Positions 45,429 through 54,605 of a stretch of DNA of 64,000 nt are shown in pieces. A model generated the notes under the pieces. It ran no database searches, was not told the origin of the DNA, and saw only the letters and a program-made list of their open reading frames with translations. This DNA comes from NIOZ-UU13 sp964444135. Lineage in GTDB: Bacteria; Planctomycetota; Phycisphaerae; Sedimentisphaerales; Anaerobacaceae. The position numbers and the translations under genes are program-made. Location: NCBI GenBank assembly GCA_964444135.1, contig CAYUFX010000001.1:1-64000 (forward strand). Reading direction: 5' to 3'. Position 1 is the stretch's first letter, and each line of letters opens with the position of its first letter.

Positions 45429-45496
45429 GAATTCCAAATCTATACCACGGGCCGGCCTTACCGTAGATGAATTCCTAACAGCCCTGAAGAGATGAT

Positions 45497-46036
45497 CTAT
45501 GAGGATAGCTAATTCGTCGCTCTTCGCTCGTATTTCTGCTTTTTCCTTTTAACTTTTTCCTTTTGCTTTACTCTTCGTGCCCTTCGTGGTAAGGCATGTT
45601 TTCTTCTGATTTCTGATCTCTGACTTCTGTCTTCTGACCTCTGACTATGCCCAGATTCCCGAAAAAAGAAGCTGATATTGTCGCCTTGGCCGAGTGGTTA
45701 TGGCGGGGACTATCCTCCAAGCACAACTTGAATATCAAAGGCTCAGAGGATAACATAAACGATTGATTTGGCAAAGTTTAATTCTGCTTTCCGATCCGCG
45801 CATGAATAAATGTACCCTACGAGCTCTGGATGAGCCGCCTCTTATTCTGAACCAATCCGTCATGAAGCCTCGCCAATATCGCCTACCTTGGCCTCGACCG
45901 GCTCGGCTTGCTGACTCAGTTCCGAGCAACTACGCAAACAAAACTGACATTGGAATGACACTGGAGTCTTCCAAAAGCAAAAAGAGCGAGAAGTTAAATC
46001 CCCCTAACTCCCGCTCTGGTTAAAAGTCAAAATAAT
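45497..46036. other. Residual accessory DNA before tRNA-Pro
   Basis: Contains degenerate TCTGACTTCTG-type runs (45604-45645), the 39-codon fragment at 45647 and unassigned DNA to the tRNA. A short HEPN-independent fragment reading SIPRAGLTVDEFLTALKR ends at 45495 and resembles the end of an antitoxin. Confidence 0.4.
45647..45766 (+). pseudogene. Truncated MPRFPKKEADIVALAEWL-type protein
   Basis: 39 codons starting MPRFPKKEADIVALAEWL. The opening resembles longer planctomycete proteins of unknown function that begin with the same (R/K)FP..E.DI..LA pattern; this is from memory of the family, not a search. It then ends early, so it is likely a remnant. Confidence 0.35.
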
Positions 46037-46110
46037 CGGGGAGACAGGATTTGAACCTGCGACCTCTGCGTCCCGAACGCAGCGCTCTGGCCAAACTGAG
46101 CTACTCCCCG
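46037..46110 (-). tRNA. tRNA-Pro (CGG)
   Basis: Read on the minus strand: acceptor CGGGGAG/CTCCCCG, anticodon arm CTGCG-TTCGGGA-CGCAG with anticodon CGG, T arm with GGTTCAAATCC, discriminator A. 74 bases, CCA not encoded. The decayed accessory DNA lies on its 3' side. Confidence 0.95.
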
Positions 46111-46155
46111 GAAAAACAAAAACATAAAATAGCACATCAACTCTCAAATTGCAAG

Positions 46156-48564
46156 CTACAATAAATTTACAGGGTCTATATCTATAGCGACTTTGACCGT
46201 CGGCCGAATAGGCCCCGTCGCTCGCAAGTAGGTAAACAACTGCTGGACAGTTGTCGCTTCCGGGGCCTGAATAATTATCTGCATTCTGTGAAAACGTTGT
46301 ATCCGGCTTATAACCGCCGGCATCGGCCCACGAACAGTCGCCTCCAGCCCTTCTCGTTCGATAATTCGGTCTATCCTCTGACGCATTTGCGTACAGGCGA
46401 CCTCAAGCCTATCAAAATTCCCGTCCCGCATAACGATAACCGCCAATCGCCAAAACGGTGGCAGATTGCAGGCCTTGCGATGCTTTAATTCTTCTTTGAC
46501 AAAGCCGTCAAAGTCTCCGCCGACGGCAAACTGTATCGCCGGCTGATTCGGCAGAAACGTTTGGACAAAAACCATACCTTTTTTCACGGAACGCCCTGCC
46601 CGACCAGCCACTTGAGAAATCAATTGGAAGGTTCGTTCATTCGCGCGGAAATCCGGCAGATAGAGCGATGTATCGGCACTGATAATACCTACCAGAGTGA
46701 CATTCGGAAAATGCAGACCCTTAGCTAACATCTGCGTGCCGGCCAATATATCGATTCGACCCTCGCTGAAATCTCTCAGAAGACGATAATAATCTCTGCT
46801 TGCCATAGAATCACTATCAATCCTCGATACGCGAGCCAGTGGAAACTTTTTAGCTAATTCCTCTTCGAGCCGTTGCGAGCCAAGCCCTATCATTGCAAAT
46901 CCACCGCCGCATAGAGGACATTTTTCAGGCACAAGCGTCTGGGCCAGACAATAATGACAGACCGCATAACCATAATTTATGTGTTTTCCCGTAACCGTTC
47001 GCATTCGCTCGCGGCGGCTGACCTTTGACTTATGAAAGGTCAGCGTTACGTCGCAGTTGCGGCAGTGCAGTGTATGTTTACAGGACGGACAGAATATAAA
47101 ATTACTGTAACCACGCCTGTTCAAAAGCAAAATCGCCTGCTCCTTTTTCGCAAGTGTCTCCTGCAGACTCTCGGCCAACGGCTTACTTATCAGACTGATA
47201 CCTTTCTTTGTTACCTGTCCCCGCCGTAAATCGACAAGCTTCATTTTGGGCATAGGTAAGTCCATCACCCTTTTGGGCAAACGCACTAAGCTAAAATATT
47301 TCTTACTTTGACAATTAGACAACGTCTCCAATGACGGCGTAGCGCTGCCTAAAATGCAATGTGCATTTGCTAATTGCGCCCGTTTTATCGCTACATCCCT
47401 GCCGTTGTATCGCGGGGCGGTATCCTGCTTGTAGCTTGGCTCATGCTCTTCGTCAACAACGATAAGACCGAGCTTCGGAAGCGGCGCAAAGACCGCCGAG
47501 CGAGCACCTATAACCACATCGGCCTGGCCCGACTTTATCTTCTGCCACTGCACGTTTCGCTGGGCAGCGGTTAAGCCCGAATGCATCACGGCGATTTTTT
47601 TGAACCGCTCATTGAATCGCTGAACGGTCTGCGCCGTAAGAGCAATCTCAGGCAGTAGAATAATAGCGCCGGTTCCTTTTCGCAAAACCCCTTCGATAGC
47701 CCTCATATAAAGCTCGGTTTTGCCGCTGTCGGTAACACCGTATAAAAGCGTAACGCCGAATTCGCCTGAACCTATCACAGCTTCAAAATGAGCCAATGCC
47801 TTTCGCTGGTCGTCATTGAGGACTACCTGTTCTGATTTTATTGACATCCCTTTGGGAATAGCAGGCAAAGACTTCAATATTGTCTTGTGAACTATTTTAA
47901 CGATTTGTCTTTCTGCTAATCTCTTTACCGGCTCATCGCCGCAGCCGACCGCTTCTAATAAACCCCGCAGCTCCACAGCATCATTTGCGCTCGAAGCCCC
48001 CCTGCCGTCTAAGAATTTGATAATTTGCTTTTGCTTTTTACCCCTCAACTCATTGATTGTCTGTTCGATACCAGCAGCGCTGACTCTCAGGTAAACATAT
48101 CTCTGTGTCTTAATGCCGGCCCCTCTTTTCACTGCCGACGGCACCATCGCAGCCAAAACCTGGCCGAGAGGACAAACATAATAACCGCTTATCCATCGTG
48201 CCAATTCCATCAGCTTGGAATCCAGTAACGGCTCCTTATCAATTACTTTGATTACTCTTTTTAGCTTTCGTCCGGTACCGCGCGCAATAAAAGACTCTTC
48301 TGGTAGGACATCCGACAGGGTACAAAACCCAGCTTCAGACTTGTCTTTTCTACCGAATGGCACTTCGACTCTCTGCCCTACTTCAATTGGCCAGATTTCA
48401 TCCGGCACAAAATAGTCGAACTCCGTATCCGCAGCCGACTCAAAGGCCACACGAATAATGTGATGACAAACCAACCCTATTTCATTCCATTTATTCTTTC
48501 TGTCATTCCCACGAAAGCGGGAATCCATTTCCGCAAACAAACTGTCCGTTTTGTACTTGCTCAT
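46156..48564 (-). CDS. priA: Primosomal helicase PriA
   Basis: Replication-restart DNA helicase, 802 residues from the chosen start. Visible: Walker A GVTDSGKTELYMRAI, the DEEH box (VVDEEHEPSYKQ), the zinc-binding cysteines FCPSCKHTLHCRNCDVTLTFHK and CHYCLAQTLVPEKCPLCGG, and GTQMLAKGLHFPNVTLVGI. The open frame begins at 48633 but overlaps the upstream ORF6N gene; ATG at 48564 avoids this. Codons 13-20 (MDSRFRGN) are a translated GTCATTCC-type repeat, so the true start may be a later TTG. Confidence 0.9.
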   Translation of the reverse strand: MSKYKTDSLFAEMDSRFRGNDRKNKWNEIGLVCHHIIRVAFESAADTEFDYFVPDEIWPIEVGQRVEVPFGRKDKSEAGFCTLSDVLPEESFIARGTGRKLKRVIKVIDKEPLLDSKLMELARWISGYYVCPLGQVLAAMVPSAVKRGAGIKTQRYVYLRVSAAGIEQTINELRGKKQKQIIKFLDGRGASSANDAVELRGLLEAVGCGDEPVKRLAERQIVKIVHKTILKSLPAIPKGMSIKSEQVVLNDDQRKALAHFEAVIGSGEFGVTLLYGVTDSGKTELYMRAIEGVLRKGTGAIILLPEIALTAQTVQRFNERFKKIAVMHSGLTAAQRNVQWQKIKSGQADVVIGARSAVFAPLPKLGLIVVDEEHEPSYKQDTAPRYNGRDVAIKRAQLANAHCILGSATPSLETLSNCQSKKYFSLVRLPKRVMDLPMPKMKLVDLRRGQVTKKGISLISKPLAESLQETLAKKEQAILLLNRRGYSNFIFCPSCKHTLHCRNCDVTLTFHKSKVSRRERMRTVTGKHINYGYAVCHYCLAQTLVPEKCPLCGGGFAMIGLGSQRLEEELAKKFPLARVSRIDSDSMASRDYYRLLRDFSEGRIDILAGTQMLAKGLHFPNVTLVGIISADTSLYLPDFRANERTFQLISQVAGRAGRSVKKGMVFVQTFLPNQPAIQFAVGGDFDGFVKEELKHRKACNLPPFWRLAVIVMRDGNFDRLEVACTQMRQRIDRIIEREGLEATVRGPMPAVISRIQRFHRMQIIIQAPEATTVQQLFTYLRATGPIRPTVKVAIDIDPVNLL
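48519..48537. repeat. GTCATTCC-type hairpin at the priA start
   Basis: GTCATTCCCACGAAAGCGGGAATCC forms the common hairpin of this family. Read in the priA frame it gives MDSRFRGND. A related composite copy is at 20281. Confidence 0.6.
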
Positions 48565-48571
48565 AGAAGTG

Positions 48572-49138
48572 CTATTTGGTTTTAGCTTTTGTAGTGCCTT
48601 TTCTGTACCCCTTGGATTCTGTAAGATAGCCAATCTGTGATTTTGATTTTGGGCTCGGCATTACCATTTCTGACAGCACCTTAAACACGAGTTTGAATTG
48701 TTCGTCGTATTGACGTTCCATAGCCTCAATTTTTCGTCGTAGGGCAGAGTTTGTGGTCAAGATCTCACGCAGTTTGACAAAAGTTCTCATTATTGCGATA
48801 TTGACCTCAACAGCCCTTCTGCTGCGCAGGACACTGGATAGCATAGCAACACCCTGTTCGGTGAAGGCGTAAGGCATGTATCGGCGCCCGCCCCGGCCTT
48901 CTTTTGAGATGCCAATTTGGCATCTCAAAAAAATCTCATACTCTTCTTTAGTTAGCTGAAACATAAAATCAGTAGGGAAACGTTCTATGTTACGTTTAAC
49001 TGCTCTGACCAAAGCCCCTGTTTCCACCCCATATAGTTGCGCTAAGTCACTGTCAAGCATAACCTTATGTTTGCGAACAAGGTAAATGCACTGCTGTATT
49101 CGCTCGATAGGAATAATTGAGCCTGTGCCTTTAGGCAT
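48572..49138 (-). CDS. ORF6N-domain DNA-binding protein
   Basis: 188 residues with an ORF6N domain (KilA-N related) at about 10-95: RIQQCIYLVRKHKVMLDSDLAQLYGVETGALVRAVKRNIERFPTDFMFQLT and YAFTEQGVAMLSSVL. A coiled-coil region follows with RRKIEAMERQYDEQFKLVF. Such proteins occur in phages and bacteria and are thought to bind DNA. Two perfect or near-perfect palindromes lie just upstream (49172 and 49195), possible operators. The gene ends 7 bases before the chosen priA start. Confidence 0.8.
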   Translation of the reverse strand: MPKGTGSIIPIERIQQCIYLVRKHKVMLDSDLAQLYGVETGALVRAVKRNIERFPTDFMFQLTKEEYEIFLRCQIGISKEGRGGRRYMPYAFTEQGVAMLSSVLRSRRAVEVNIAIMRTFVKLREILTTNSALRRKIEAMERQYDEQFKLVFKVLSEMVMPSPKSKSQIGYLTESKGYRKGTTKAKTK

Positions 49139-49171
49139 TCCCGACTACTCCGGAATTTATCAGAATCTTGA

Positions 49172-49188
49172 GGTCACAATTTGTGACC
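49172..49188. promoter_or_regulatory. Perfect 17-bp palindrome upstream of ORF6N gene
   Basis: GGTCACAATTTGTGACC is symmetric over 8+8 bases. It lies 34 bases upstream of the ORF6N start. A protein-binding site or transposon-like end are both possible. Confidence 0.5.
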
Positions 49189-49194
49189 ACCTAT

Positions 49195-49221
49195 CTTGAA
49201 GTTCCAGTATGGAACCTCAAG
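49195..49221. promoter_or_regulatory. Second palindrome upstream of ORF6N gene
   Basis: Arms CTTGAAGTTCCA and TGGAACCTCAAG match at 11 of 12 bases around GTA. It stands six bases from the first palindrome. Confidence 0.45.
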
Positions 49222-49339
49222 TTAGAGCTTATCCAAAATCCTTTTTGCCGTCAAACTCAAACTCCGAGCGTCCTCAGTACAGCCGAGCCGGCCTTGGTTT
49301 CTAAACTCCTGAATTTTACATAAGCTGTAACAATAGACC

Positions 49340-50650
49340 TCAACGCGGAGTGATACCTTCCGCAGGACCGTCGAGCTGCAGCACAATGATTGTGTCGAGT
49401 TCCTGCCGATGAGCCTTCGGAACAGAAATCTCAATGGCCTTTTCAGTTTGCCTGATAGTTACTTCCCCGCCGGTCATAACAGAGCTTGTGATGATTTTCT
49501 TTGGGATAGATGGCAGCGTAAGGGTGTCCTCGTCCCAATTCAGAACGTGGACGTAAATGGTATTGCCCTTGTATGTGCTGGCGCCCCAGTCGCCCGGCCT
49601 AAATGGTCCGCCGCGGGTGGCATAAATACTTCGGCCATATTCAACCAGCCAATTTCCCATTTCTTTAAGTCGTGCGACCTGTCTCGGCTCTATTAGGCCG
49701 TCCGGCATAGGCCCGACATTGAACAGGAGATTGCCGTCCCCGCCGACAACTCGTACGAGCGTATCGATGCACTGCTTGAGAGATTTCATCTGGTCGTTGG
49801 GTTTCCACGCCCACTGCCGGCAGATAGTCATGCAGGTCTCCCAGGGACGGTCGTTCTGGAATCTGCCGATTCTTTGTTCCGGCGTGTCATGGTCGGCAGG
49901 TAAGCCTGCCCTGTTGTTGATGATAACGTGGGGCTGAAGCCGCCGAATCATTCTGAACAGGTTCTCCGAGTCCCAGTCTTCCGCCTTGCCGCCAAGACCG
50001 TCGAACCAGATGATATCAATCCTGCCGTAGTTGGTGCAAATCTCCCGAAGTTGGCCGTGCAGAAACTTGATGTAACGCGGATGATTTTCCGTTCGGTAGT
50101 CCGGATGATACCAGTCGGGTGGGGAATAATAGTAGCCGAGTTTTAATCCGGCCTTGTGACAGGCATCAGCTAATTCTTTCACGACATCGCGCTTGAATGG
50201 TGAGTTGGTAATTTTATAATCGGTCAGTTTACTGTCGAACATTGAAAAACCATCGTGGTGTTTGCTTGTGAACACCAGGTACTTCATACCAGTGTCTTTG
50301 GCGATTTGTACCCATTCGTCCGCATTAAACTTGACAGGGTTGAATTGCTTGTAGAGATTGTCATAAATCTCTACTGGGATTGAGCCTGTAGATTTGTCTT
50401 TTCGTCCCCGCCGTTCACCACCGCGGGACCAGCCGATTTCCGTGCCTTTCAGACTGACCGGCCCCCAGTGGATAAACAGGCCGAATTTCATTTCACGCCA
50501 CCGTTGTATGTCCTCCTCGTTGGCTTTTAAGAAATCCGCGGATTTTTTCCCGCCGATTTTGACCTGCTTAGCAGAACAAGTTGCAAGTAAAAATACCACC
50601 AATCCCAACCAAGCTACAAGCGACCGTTTAATCCATTCATTTCTTAACAT
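49340..50650 (-). CDS. Alpha-L-fucosidase, GH29
   Basis: Secreted glycoside hydrolase, 436 residues from the chosen start, with a signal peptide ending near VFLLATCSA (possible lipobox). GH29 hallmarks: FGLFIHWGPVS, AKDTGMKYLVFTSKHHDGFSMFDS, and the nucleophile region IDIIWFDGLGG. The start at 50650 has AAGGG eight bases upstream; the earlier ATG at 50668 does not. It releases fucose, probably from sulfated polysaccharides also attacked by the sulfatases. No transporter genes are adjacent. Confidence 0.9.
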   Translation of the reverse strand: MLRNEWIKRSLVAWLGLVVFLLATCSAKQVKIGGKKSADFLKANEEDIQRWREMKFGLFIHWGPVSLKGTEIGWSRGGERRGRKDKSTGSIPVEIYDNLYKQFNPVKFNADEWVQIAKDTGMKYLVFTSKHHDGFSMFDSKLTDYKITNSPFKRDVVKELADACHKAGLKLGYYYSPPDWYHPDYRTENHPRYIKFLHGQLREICTNYGRIDIIWFDGLGGKAEDWDSENLFRMIRRLQPHVIINNRAGLPADHDTPEQRIGRFQNDRPWETCMTICRQWAWKPNDQMKSLKQCIDTLVRVVGGDGNLLFNVGPMPDGLIEPRQVARLKEMGNWLVEYGRSIYATRGGPFRPGDWGASTYKGNTIYVHVLNWDEDTLTLPSIPKKIITSSVMTGGEVTIRQTEKAIEISVPKAHRQELDTIIVLQLDGPAEGITPR

Positions 50651-50804
50651 TTTTTGAGCCCTTTCCATTTATAGAATACGCGTTTACATAAGGACAATAA
50701 TATAACGAAAAAGGACAAAAAACGAAACCTAATGTTTGCTTTTTATGGCAGACCAAGCAGGGGCTAACGTGAAAACGCTCTATAATGCTTGCAAATATGG
50801 TATG

Positions 50805-51638
50805 TTACTGTTTGACGATAGTGGTATGACCAGCGTCGAACATTCTTACACCCCCGGTGTCTAACTGAAGGATTAAGCCCTTTTCTGGGTCAATTCCGAT
50901 GCAATTGCCGGAAAATTCCCGGCTGTTATAGATGAGCTTTACCCTGTGGCCTAATTGAACGCTCAGGTTACGCCATTGGTCTATTACTTTTTCGCTCGTT
51001 TGGGCTGCCACTTCGAGCCAGTGTTCCATTGAGGAAAGTAGTCTTTTGGCCAGCGAGATACGGTCGGAAATTGAATGACTTTCGATGTCAATACTTGTCG
51101 CGATTGATTGTAATTCGAGGCCAAAAGAATCCTTTTGTTGGTGGCAGTTTATTCCAATGCCAATAATGCAGGTATTGCCGATGTTATCTTTTTTTGATTC
51201 AAGCAGGATGCCGGCAACCTTTTTGCCGTTTAGCATTATATCGTTCGGCCATTTGATTTTTGCCTCGCCTTTGGCTGATTTGCCGATGGCTTCTGCCACT
51301 GCTACCGCGCAGGTTAGCGAGAGCAGCTCAGTAGGGGCGGTTCGCGAACCGCCCATACTTAAAACAATCGAACAAAGAATACTGTCCGAACGGCCGCTGT
51401 ACCATTTGTTGTCGGCTCTGCCTCTGCCTGCGGTTTGTTCTTCAGCGAAAATTACAAGGCCGTCGTTTCCTTTGTTTTTTGCGTATTCGGCGGCGATTGC
51501 CTGTGTGCTTGATGTGCGGTTATAGACGAGAATTTTTCTGCCGATACGTTTGGTTTTCAGATTCACCTTTATCTTATCAGGGTCCAGCTCGTCTCGGCGA
51601 AGGCCCGAGCCGGAGCCGGGCAGGTCGGTTATTGGCAT
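50805..51638 (-). CDS. birA: Biotin-[acetyl-CoA-carboxylase] ligase
   Basis: 277 residues. Activates biotin and attaches it to the carboxyl carrier protein. Motifs: FAEEQTAGRGRADNKWYS, KIKWPNDIMLNGKKVAGILLES, IGIGINCHQ. There is no N-terminal DNA-binding domain, so it is a monofunctional ligase. A 23-bp palindrome that also occurs at 22831 is inserted in frame in the beta-sheet region, giving MGGSRTAPT where homologues have a short loop before ELLSL. It precedes nadC by 8 bases on the same strand, in the order nadC-birA of transcription. Confidence 0.9.
   Translation of the reverse strand: MPITDLPGSGSGLRRDELDPDKIKVNLKTKRIGRKILVYNRTSSTQAIAAEYAKNKGNDGLVIFAEEQTAGRGRADNKWYSGRSDSILCSIVLSMGGSRTAPTELLSLTCAVAVAEAIGKSAKGEAKIKWPNDIMLNGKKVAGILLESKKDNIGNTCIIGIGINCHQQKDSFGLELQSIATSIDIESHSISDRISLAKRLLSSMEHWLEVAAQTSEKVIDQWRNLSVQLGHRVKLIYNSREFSGNCIGIDPEKGLILQLDTGGVRMFDAGHTTIVKQ
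51332..51354. repeat. 23-bp palindrome inserted in birA
   Basis: Identical to the intergenic copy at 22831-22853 (arms GGGCGGTTCG/CGAACCGCCC). The in-frame translation is GGSRTAPT. Confidence 0.82.
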
Positions 51639-51646
51639 AACTTTAA

Positions 51647-52519
51647 TTACCTGTCGAGTCCAATATCAACGGCTCTTGCCGAATGAGTGATTGCGCCTAC
51701 GGCGATTCTGTCGATGCCGCACTGGGCGATGGCGGAAACACTGTCTAACGTTATGTTGCCTGAGGCCTCGAGCAACGGCCTTTTGTTTTTGCCGCACATT
51801 CGGTTTCGCATATCCACAGCGTGTTTTAACTGCCACTGGCCCATATTGTCGAGTAAAACAATGTCAATGCCCCGAATCTCCAGCACGTAGTTGAGCTGGT
51901 CATCGACGTGGTCAACCTCTACCGCGATGAATTTGACGCCTTTTACCTTTCTGGCTTTACAAATTATTTTACGCAGTTTCGGCTGGAAATTCCTGCCCAA
52001 CTGGGCCAGATGGTTATCTTTAATCAGGATGCCGTCATATAGTCCAAGGCGGTGATTGTACCCGCCACCGCAGCGGACTGCGTACTTTTCGAGGATGCGC
52101 CAGCCGGGCATCGTCTTTCGAGTATCGTAAATCTTTGCTTTCGTGCCCTGAATTGCTCGTACATATTTACCAGTCGTCGTTGATATTCCGCTAAGGCGTT
52201 GGAGGAAATTGAGCATAACCCGCTCGGCGGTGAGCATAGAACGTAAAGGCCCTTCGATTGTTGCGAGTTTGCCCCCAACGTGAGCTGATTCGCCGTCATT
52301 TACACGCACTTTCAACTTGAGTCTTTCGTCATAGCATTTGAGAATCTCCCGGCTTATCTCCATTCCGCATACAATTATTTCCTCACGTGAGATAACATTC
52401 GCTTTGGCAACAGCATCATCTTCGAAGAGAATCTCACTTGTTACATCACCCCGTCCGAGATCTTCTTCAATTGCCATTCGGATAAGAGGCAGGGCTTTTG
52501 CAATGTTAAGTTTTTTCAT
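51647..52519 (-). CDS. nadC: Nicotinate-nucleotide pyrophosphorylase (carboxylating)
   Basis: Quinolinate phosphoribosyltransferase in NAD synthesis, 290 residues. Motifs: EDLGRGDVTSE near 19-29, the sugar-phosphate-binding TRKTMPGWRILEKYAVRCGGGYNHRLGL, IKDNHL, and the final ASGNITLDSVSAIAQCGIDRIAVGAITHS. Complete and typical. Upstream of birA and downstream of uvrB (23-base gap) in one minus-strand run. Confidence 0.95.
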   Translation of the reverse strand: MKKLNIAKALPLIRMAIEEDLGRGDVTSEILFEDDAVAKANVISREEIIVCGMEISREILKCYDERLKLKVRVNDGESAHVGGKLATIEGPLRSMLTAERVMLNFLQRLSGISTTTGKYVRAIQGTKAKIYDTRKTMPGWRILEKYAVRCGGGYNHRLGLYDGILIKDNHLAQLGRNFQPKLRKIICKARKVKGVKFIAVEVDHVDDQLNYVLEIRGIDIVLLDNMGQWQLKHAVDMRNRMCGKNKRPLLEASGNITLDSVSAIAQCGIDRIAVGAITHSARAVDIGLDR

Positions 52520-52541
52520 CTTCTTTATTTTCCTTTTGCTC

Positions 52542-54605
52542 CTAATCTTCGGACGAAGCAGTTTTCTTCTTATGTCTTTTATATTTTTTGGTTGCTAAAA
52601 AGTCACTTTTCTTTTTCCTTGAACTGACCAGAACCAGTTCCGGCAGCTCTTTCAGCTCCCGCAGTTGGTCCCGCAGGAAAGCGGCCCGCTCAAAATCCAG
52701 GCTCCGGGCCGCCTCAAGCATTTCCTTCTCAATTTGAGAAGCTAATTCGACCTTTTCGTATTCCGAATCACCGAAACGCACCGCCTGACGGGCGGTCTGT
52801 CTTGCTTTTATCTGCTCGGTCAGACTTTTACGTATTTCCTTTTTTATCGTTTCGGGTGTAATACCGTGCTCTTTGTTATATCTTAGCTGAATTTTACGGC
52901 GTCTGTTCGTTTCGTCAATAGCTTTTTGCATCGAGGGGGTAACCGTATCGGCATACAAAAAGACAGTGGCGTTGATATTTCGTGCGGTTCTGCCGATGGT
53001 TTGTACCAGCGAGGTCTGACTTCGCAGAAAACCTTCCTTGTCTGCATCAAGTATTGCGACGGCTGAAACCTCCGGCAAATCCAGGCCTTCCCGCAGCAGG
53101 TTCACTCCCACCAGCACATCGAATTCGCCGTGGCGCAAAGCCCGCAGTATCTCGATTCTTTCGAGCGTATTGATTTCGCTGTGCAGATAACGACATTTGA
53201 AACCTCTCTTTGTAATGAAGCCGGCCAGGTCTTCGGCCATCCTTTTTGTTAGCGTTGTAACAAGCGTTCGTTCCACAGCCTTGACCCGCTTTTCAATCTC
53301 ACCCAAGAGGTGCGGAATCTGATTGCCGGCCGGATGTACAAAGATTTCAGGATCTATAAGTCCGGTCGGCCTGATGATTTGTTCGACAACCTCGTTATCA
53401 CATTTCTCCAGCTCGAATGGCGCTGGTGTAGCGGAAACAAAAACGACTTTGGCCCAGCTTTCCTGAAATTCCTCGAAGCGTAATGGCCTGTTATCTAACG
53501 CGCTCGGCAGTCTGAAGCCGTGTTCTATCAGCGTCTCTTTTCTGTGTCTGTCCCCGGCCCACATCGCACGCAACTGCGGAATGGTAGCGTGGGATTCGTC
53601 GACAAATAAAAGAAAATCCGCCGGGAAATAATCAATCAGCGTATAAGGTCTGGCTCCGGGCGACAGGCCGGCCAGGTGTCGGGCGTAATTCTCAATCCCG
53701 CTGCAATAGCCGACCTCCTGCATCATTTCGATATCGTACATCGTTCGTGCCTGAAGCCGTTGGGCTTCCAGCAGTTTGCCCTGGCCTCGCAGCTCGGCTA
53801 ATCGCTGTTTTAGCTCGGCTTTTATACTTTCAATGGCCGAGCCGATTCTCTCAGATGGCATAATATAGTGCTGGGCCGGATATATAAAGAGCTGCTCTTC
53901 GACGGCGAGGGTTTCTGCCGATATGGGATTTATATAGCTTATCTTTTCTATTTCCTCACCGAAGAATTCGATGCGGACTGCAAAAGATTCGTAGGAAGGA
54001 TGCAGCTCGACCACATCGCCGCGAACCCGGAATGTCCCCCGGTCAAAATCAACATCGTTTCTCGTGTATTGTATGTCAGCTAATCTGCCAAGCAGCTCAT
54101 TTCTGTTGCAATGCTCGCCGGTGCGGACGGCCACGACGCTGGCCTTATAATCTTCGGGTGAGCCAAGACCGAAAATGCAGGAGACAGAAGCAACAATAAT
54201 ACAATCATCTCTCGCTGAAAGGCTGGTAGTTGTTGAAAGGCGGAGCCGGTCGAGGTCATTATTTTTCGAAGCGTCCTTTTCTATGTATATGTCCCGCTGG
54301 GGGATGTACGCTTCGGGCTGATAATAATCGTAGTAGCTGACAAAATACTCAACGGCGTTTTCCGGAAACAGCTCTTTGAATTCCTCATAAAGCTGGGCGG
54401 CCAAGGTCTTATTATGGGAGATGACAAGGGTCGGCAGATTGTGTTGAGCTATAACGTTAGCCATTGTAAATGTTTTACCGCTGCCGGTAACGCCCATCAG
54501 CGTTTGGTACTTTTTGCCTGCGTGCAGTCCTTCTACGAGCCGTTCTATAGCTTCGGGCTGGTCGCCGGCTGGCTTGAACTCATTGTTTAGCTTGAATATA
54601 CCCAT
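52542..54605 (-). CDS. uvrB: Excinuclease ABC subunit B
   Basis: Damage-verification helicase-like subunit of nucleotide excision repair, 687 residues. Walker A is in MGVTGSGKTFTMANVIA, the beta-hairpin segment in YYDYYQPEAYIPQRDIYIEKD, DESHATIPQLRAMWAGDRHRK gives the DEXH-like box, and RxxR-rich GRTARNINATVFLYAD is motif VI. A UVR domain is near 640 (EMLEAARSLDFERAAFLRDQLREL). Basic C-terminal tail KKTASSED. No uvrA/uvrC here. Confidence 0.96.
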   Translation of the reverse strand: MGIFKLNNEFKPAGDQPEAIERLVEGLHAGKKYQTLMGVTGSGKTFTMANVIAQHNLPTLVISHNKTLAAQLYEEFKELFPENAVEYFVSYYDYYQPEAYIPQRDIYIEKDASKNNDLDRLRLSTTTSLSARDDCIIVASVSCIFGLGSPEDYKASVVAVRTGEHCNRNELLGRLADIQYTRNDVDFDRGTFRVRGDVVELHPSYESFAVRIEFFGEEIEKISYINPISAETLAVEEQLFIYPAQHYIMPSERIGSAIESIKAELKQRLAELRGQGKLLEAQRLQARTMYDIEMMQEVGYCSGIENYARHLAGLSPGARPYTLIDYFPADFLLFVDESHATIPQLRAMWAGDRHRKETLIEHGFRLPSALDNRPLRFEEFQESWAKVVFVSATPAPFELEKCDNEVVEQIIRPTGLIDPEIFVHPAGNQIPHLLGEIEKRVKAVERTLVTTLTKRMAEDLAGFITKRGFKCRYLHSEINTLERIEILRALRHGEFDVLVGVNLLREGLDLPEVSAVAILDADKEGFLRSQTSLVQTIGRTARNINATVFLYADTVTPSMQKAIDETNRRRKIQLRYNKEHGITPETIKKEIRKSLTEQIKARQTARQAVRFGDSEYEKVELASQIEKEMLEAARSLDFERAAFLRDQLRELKELPELVLVSSRKKKSDFLATKKYKRHKKKTASSED

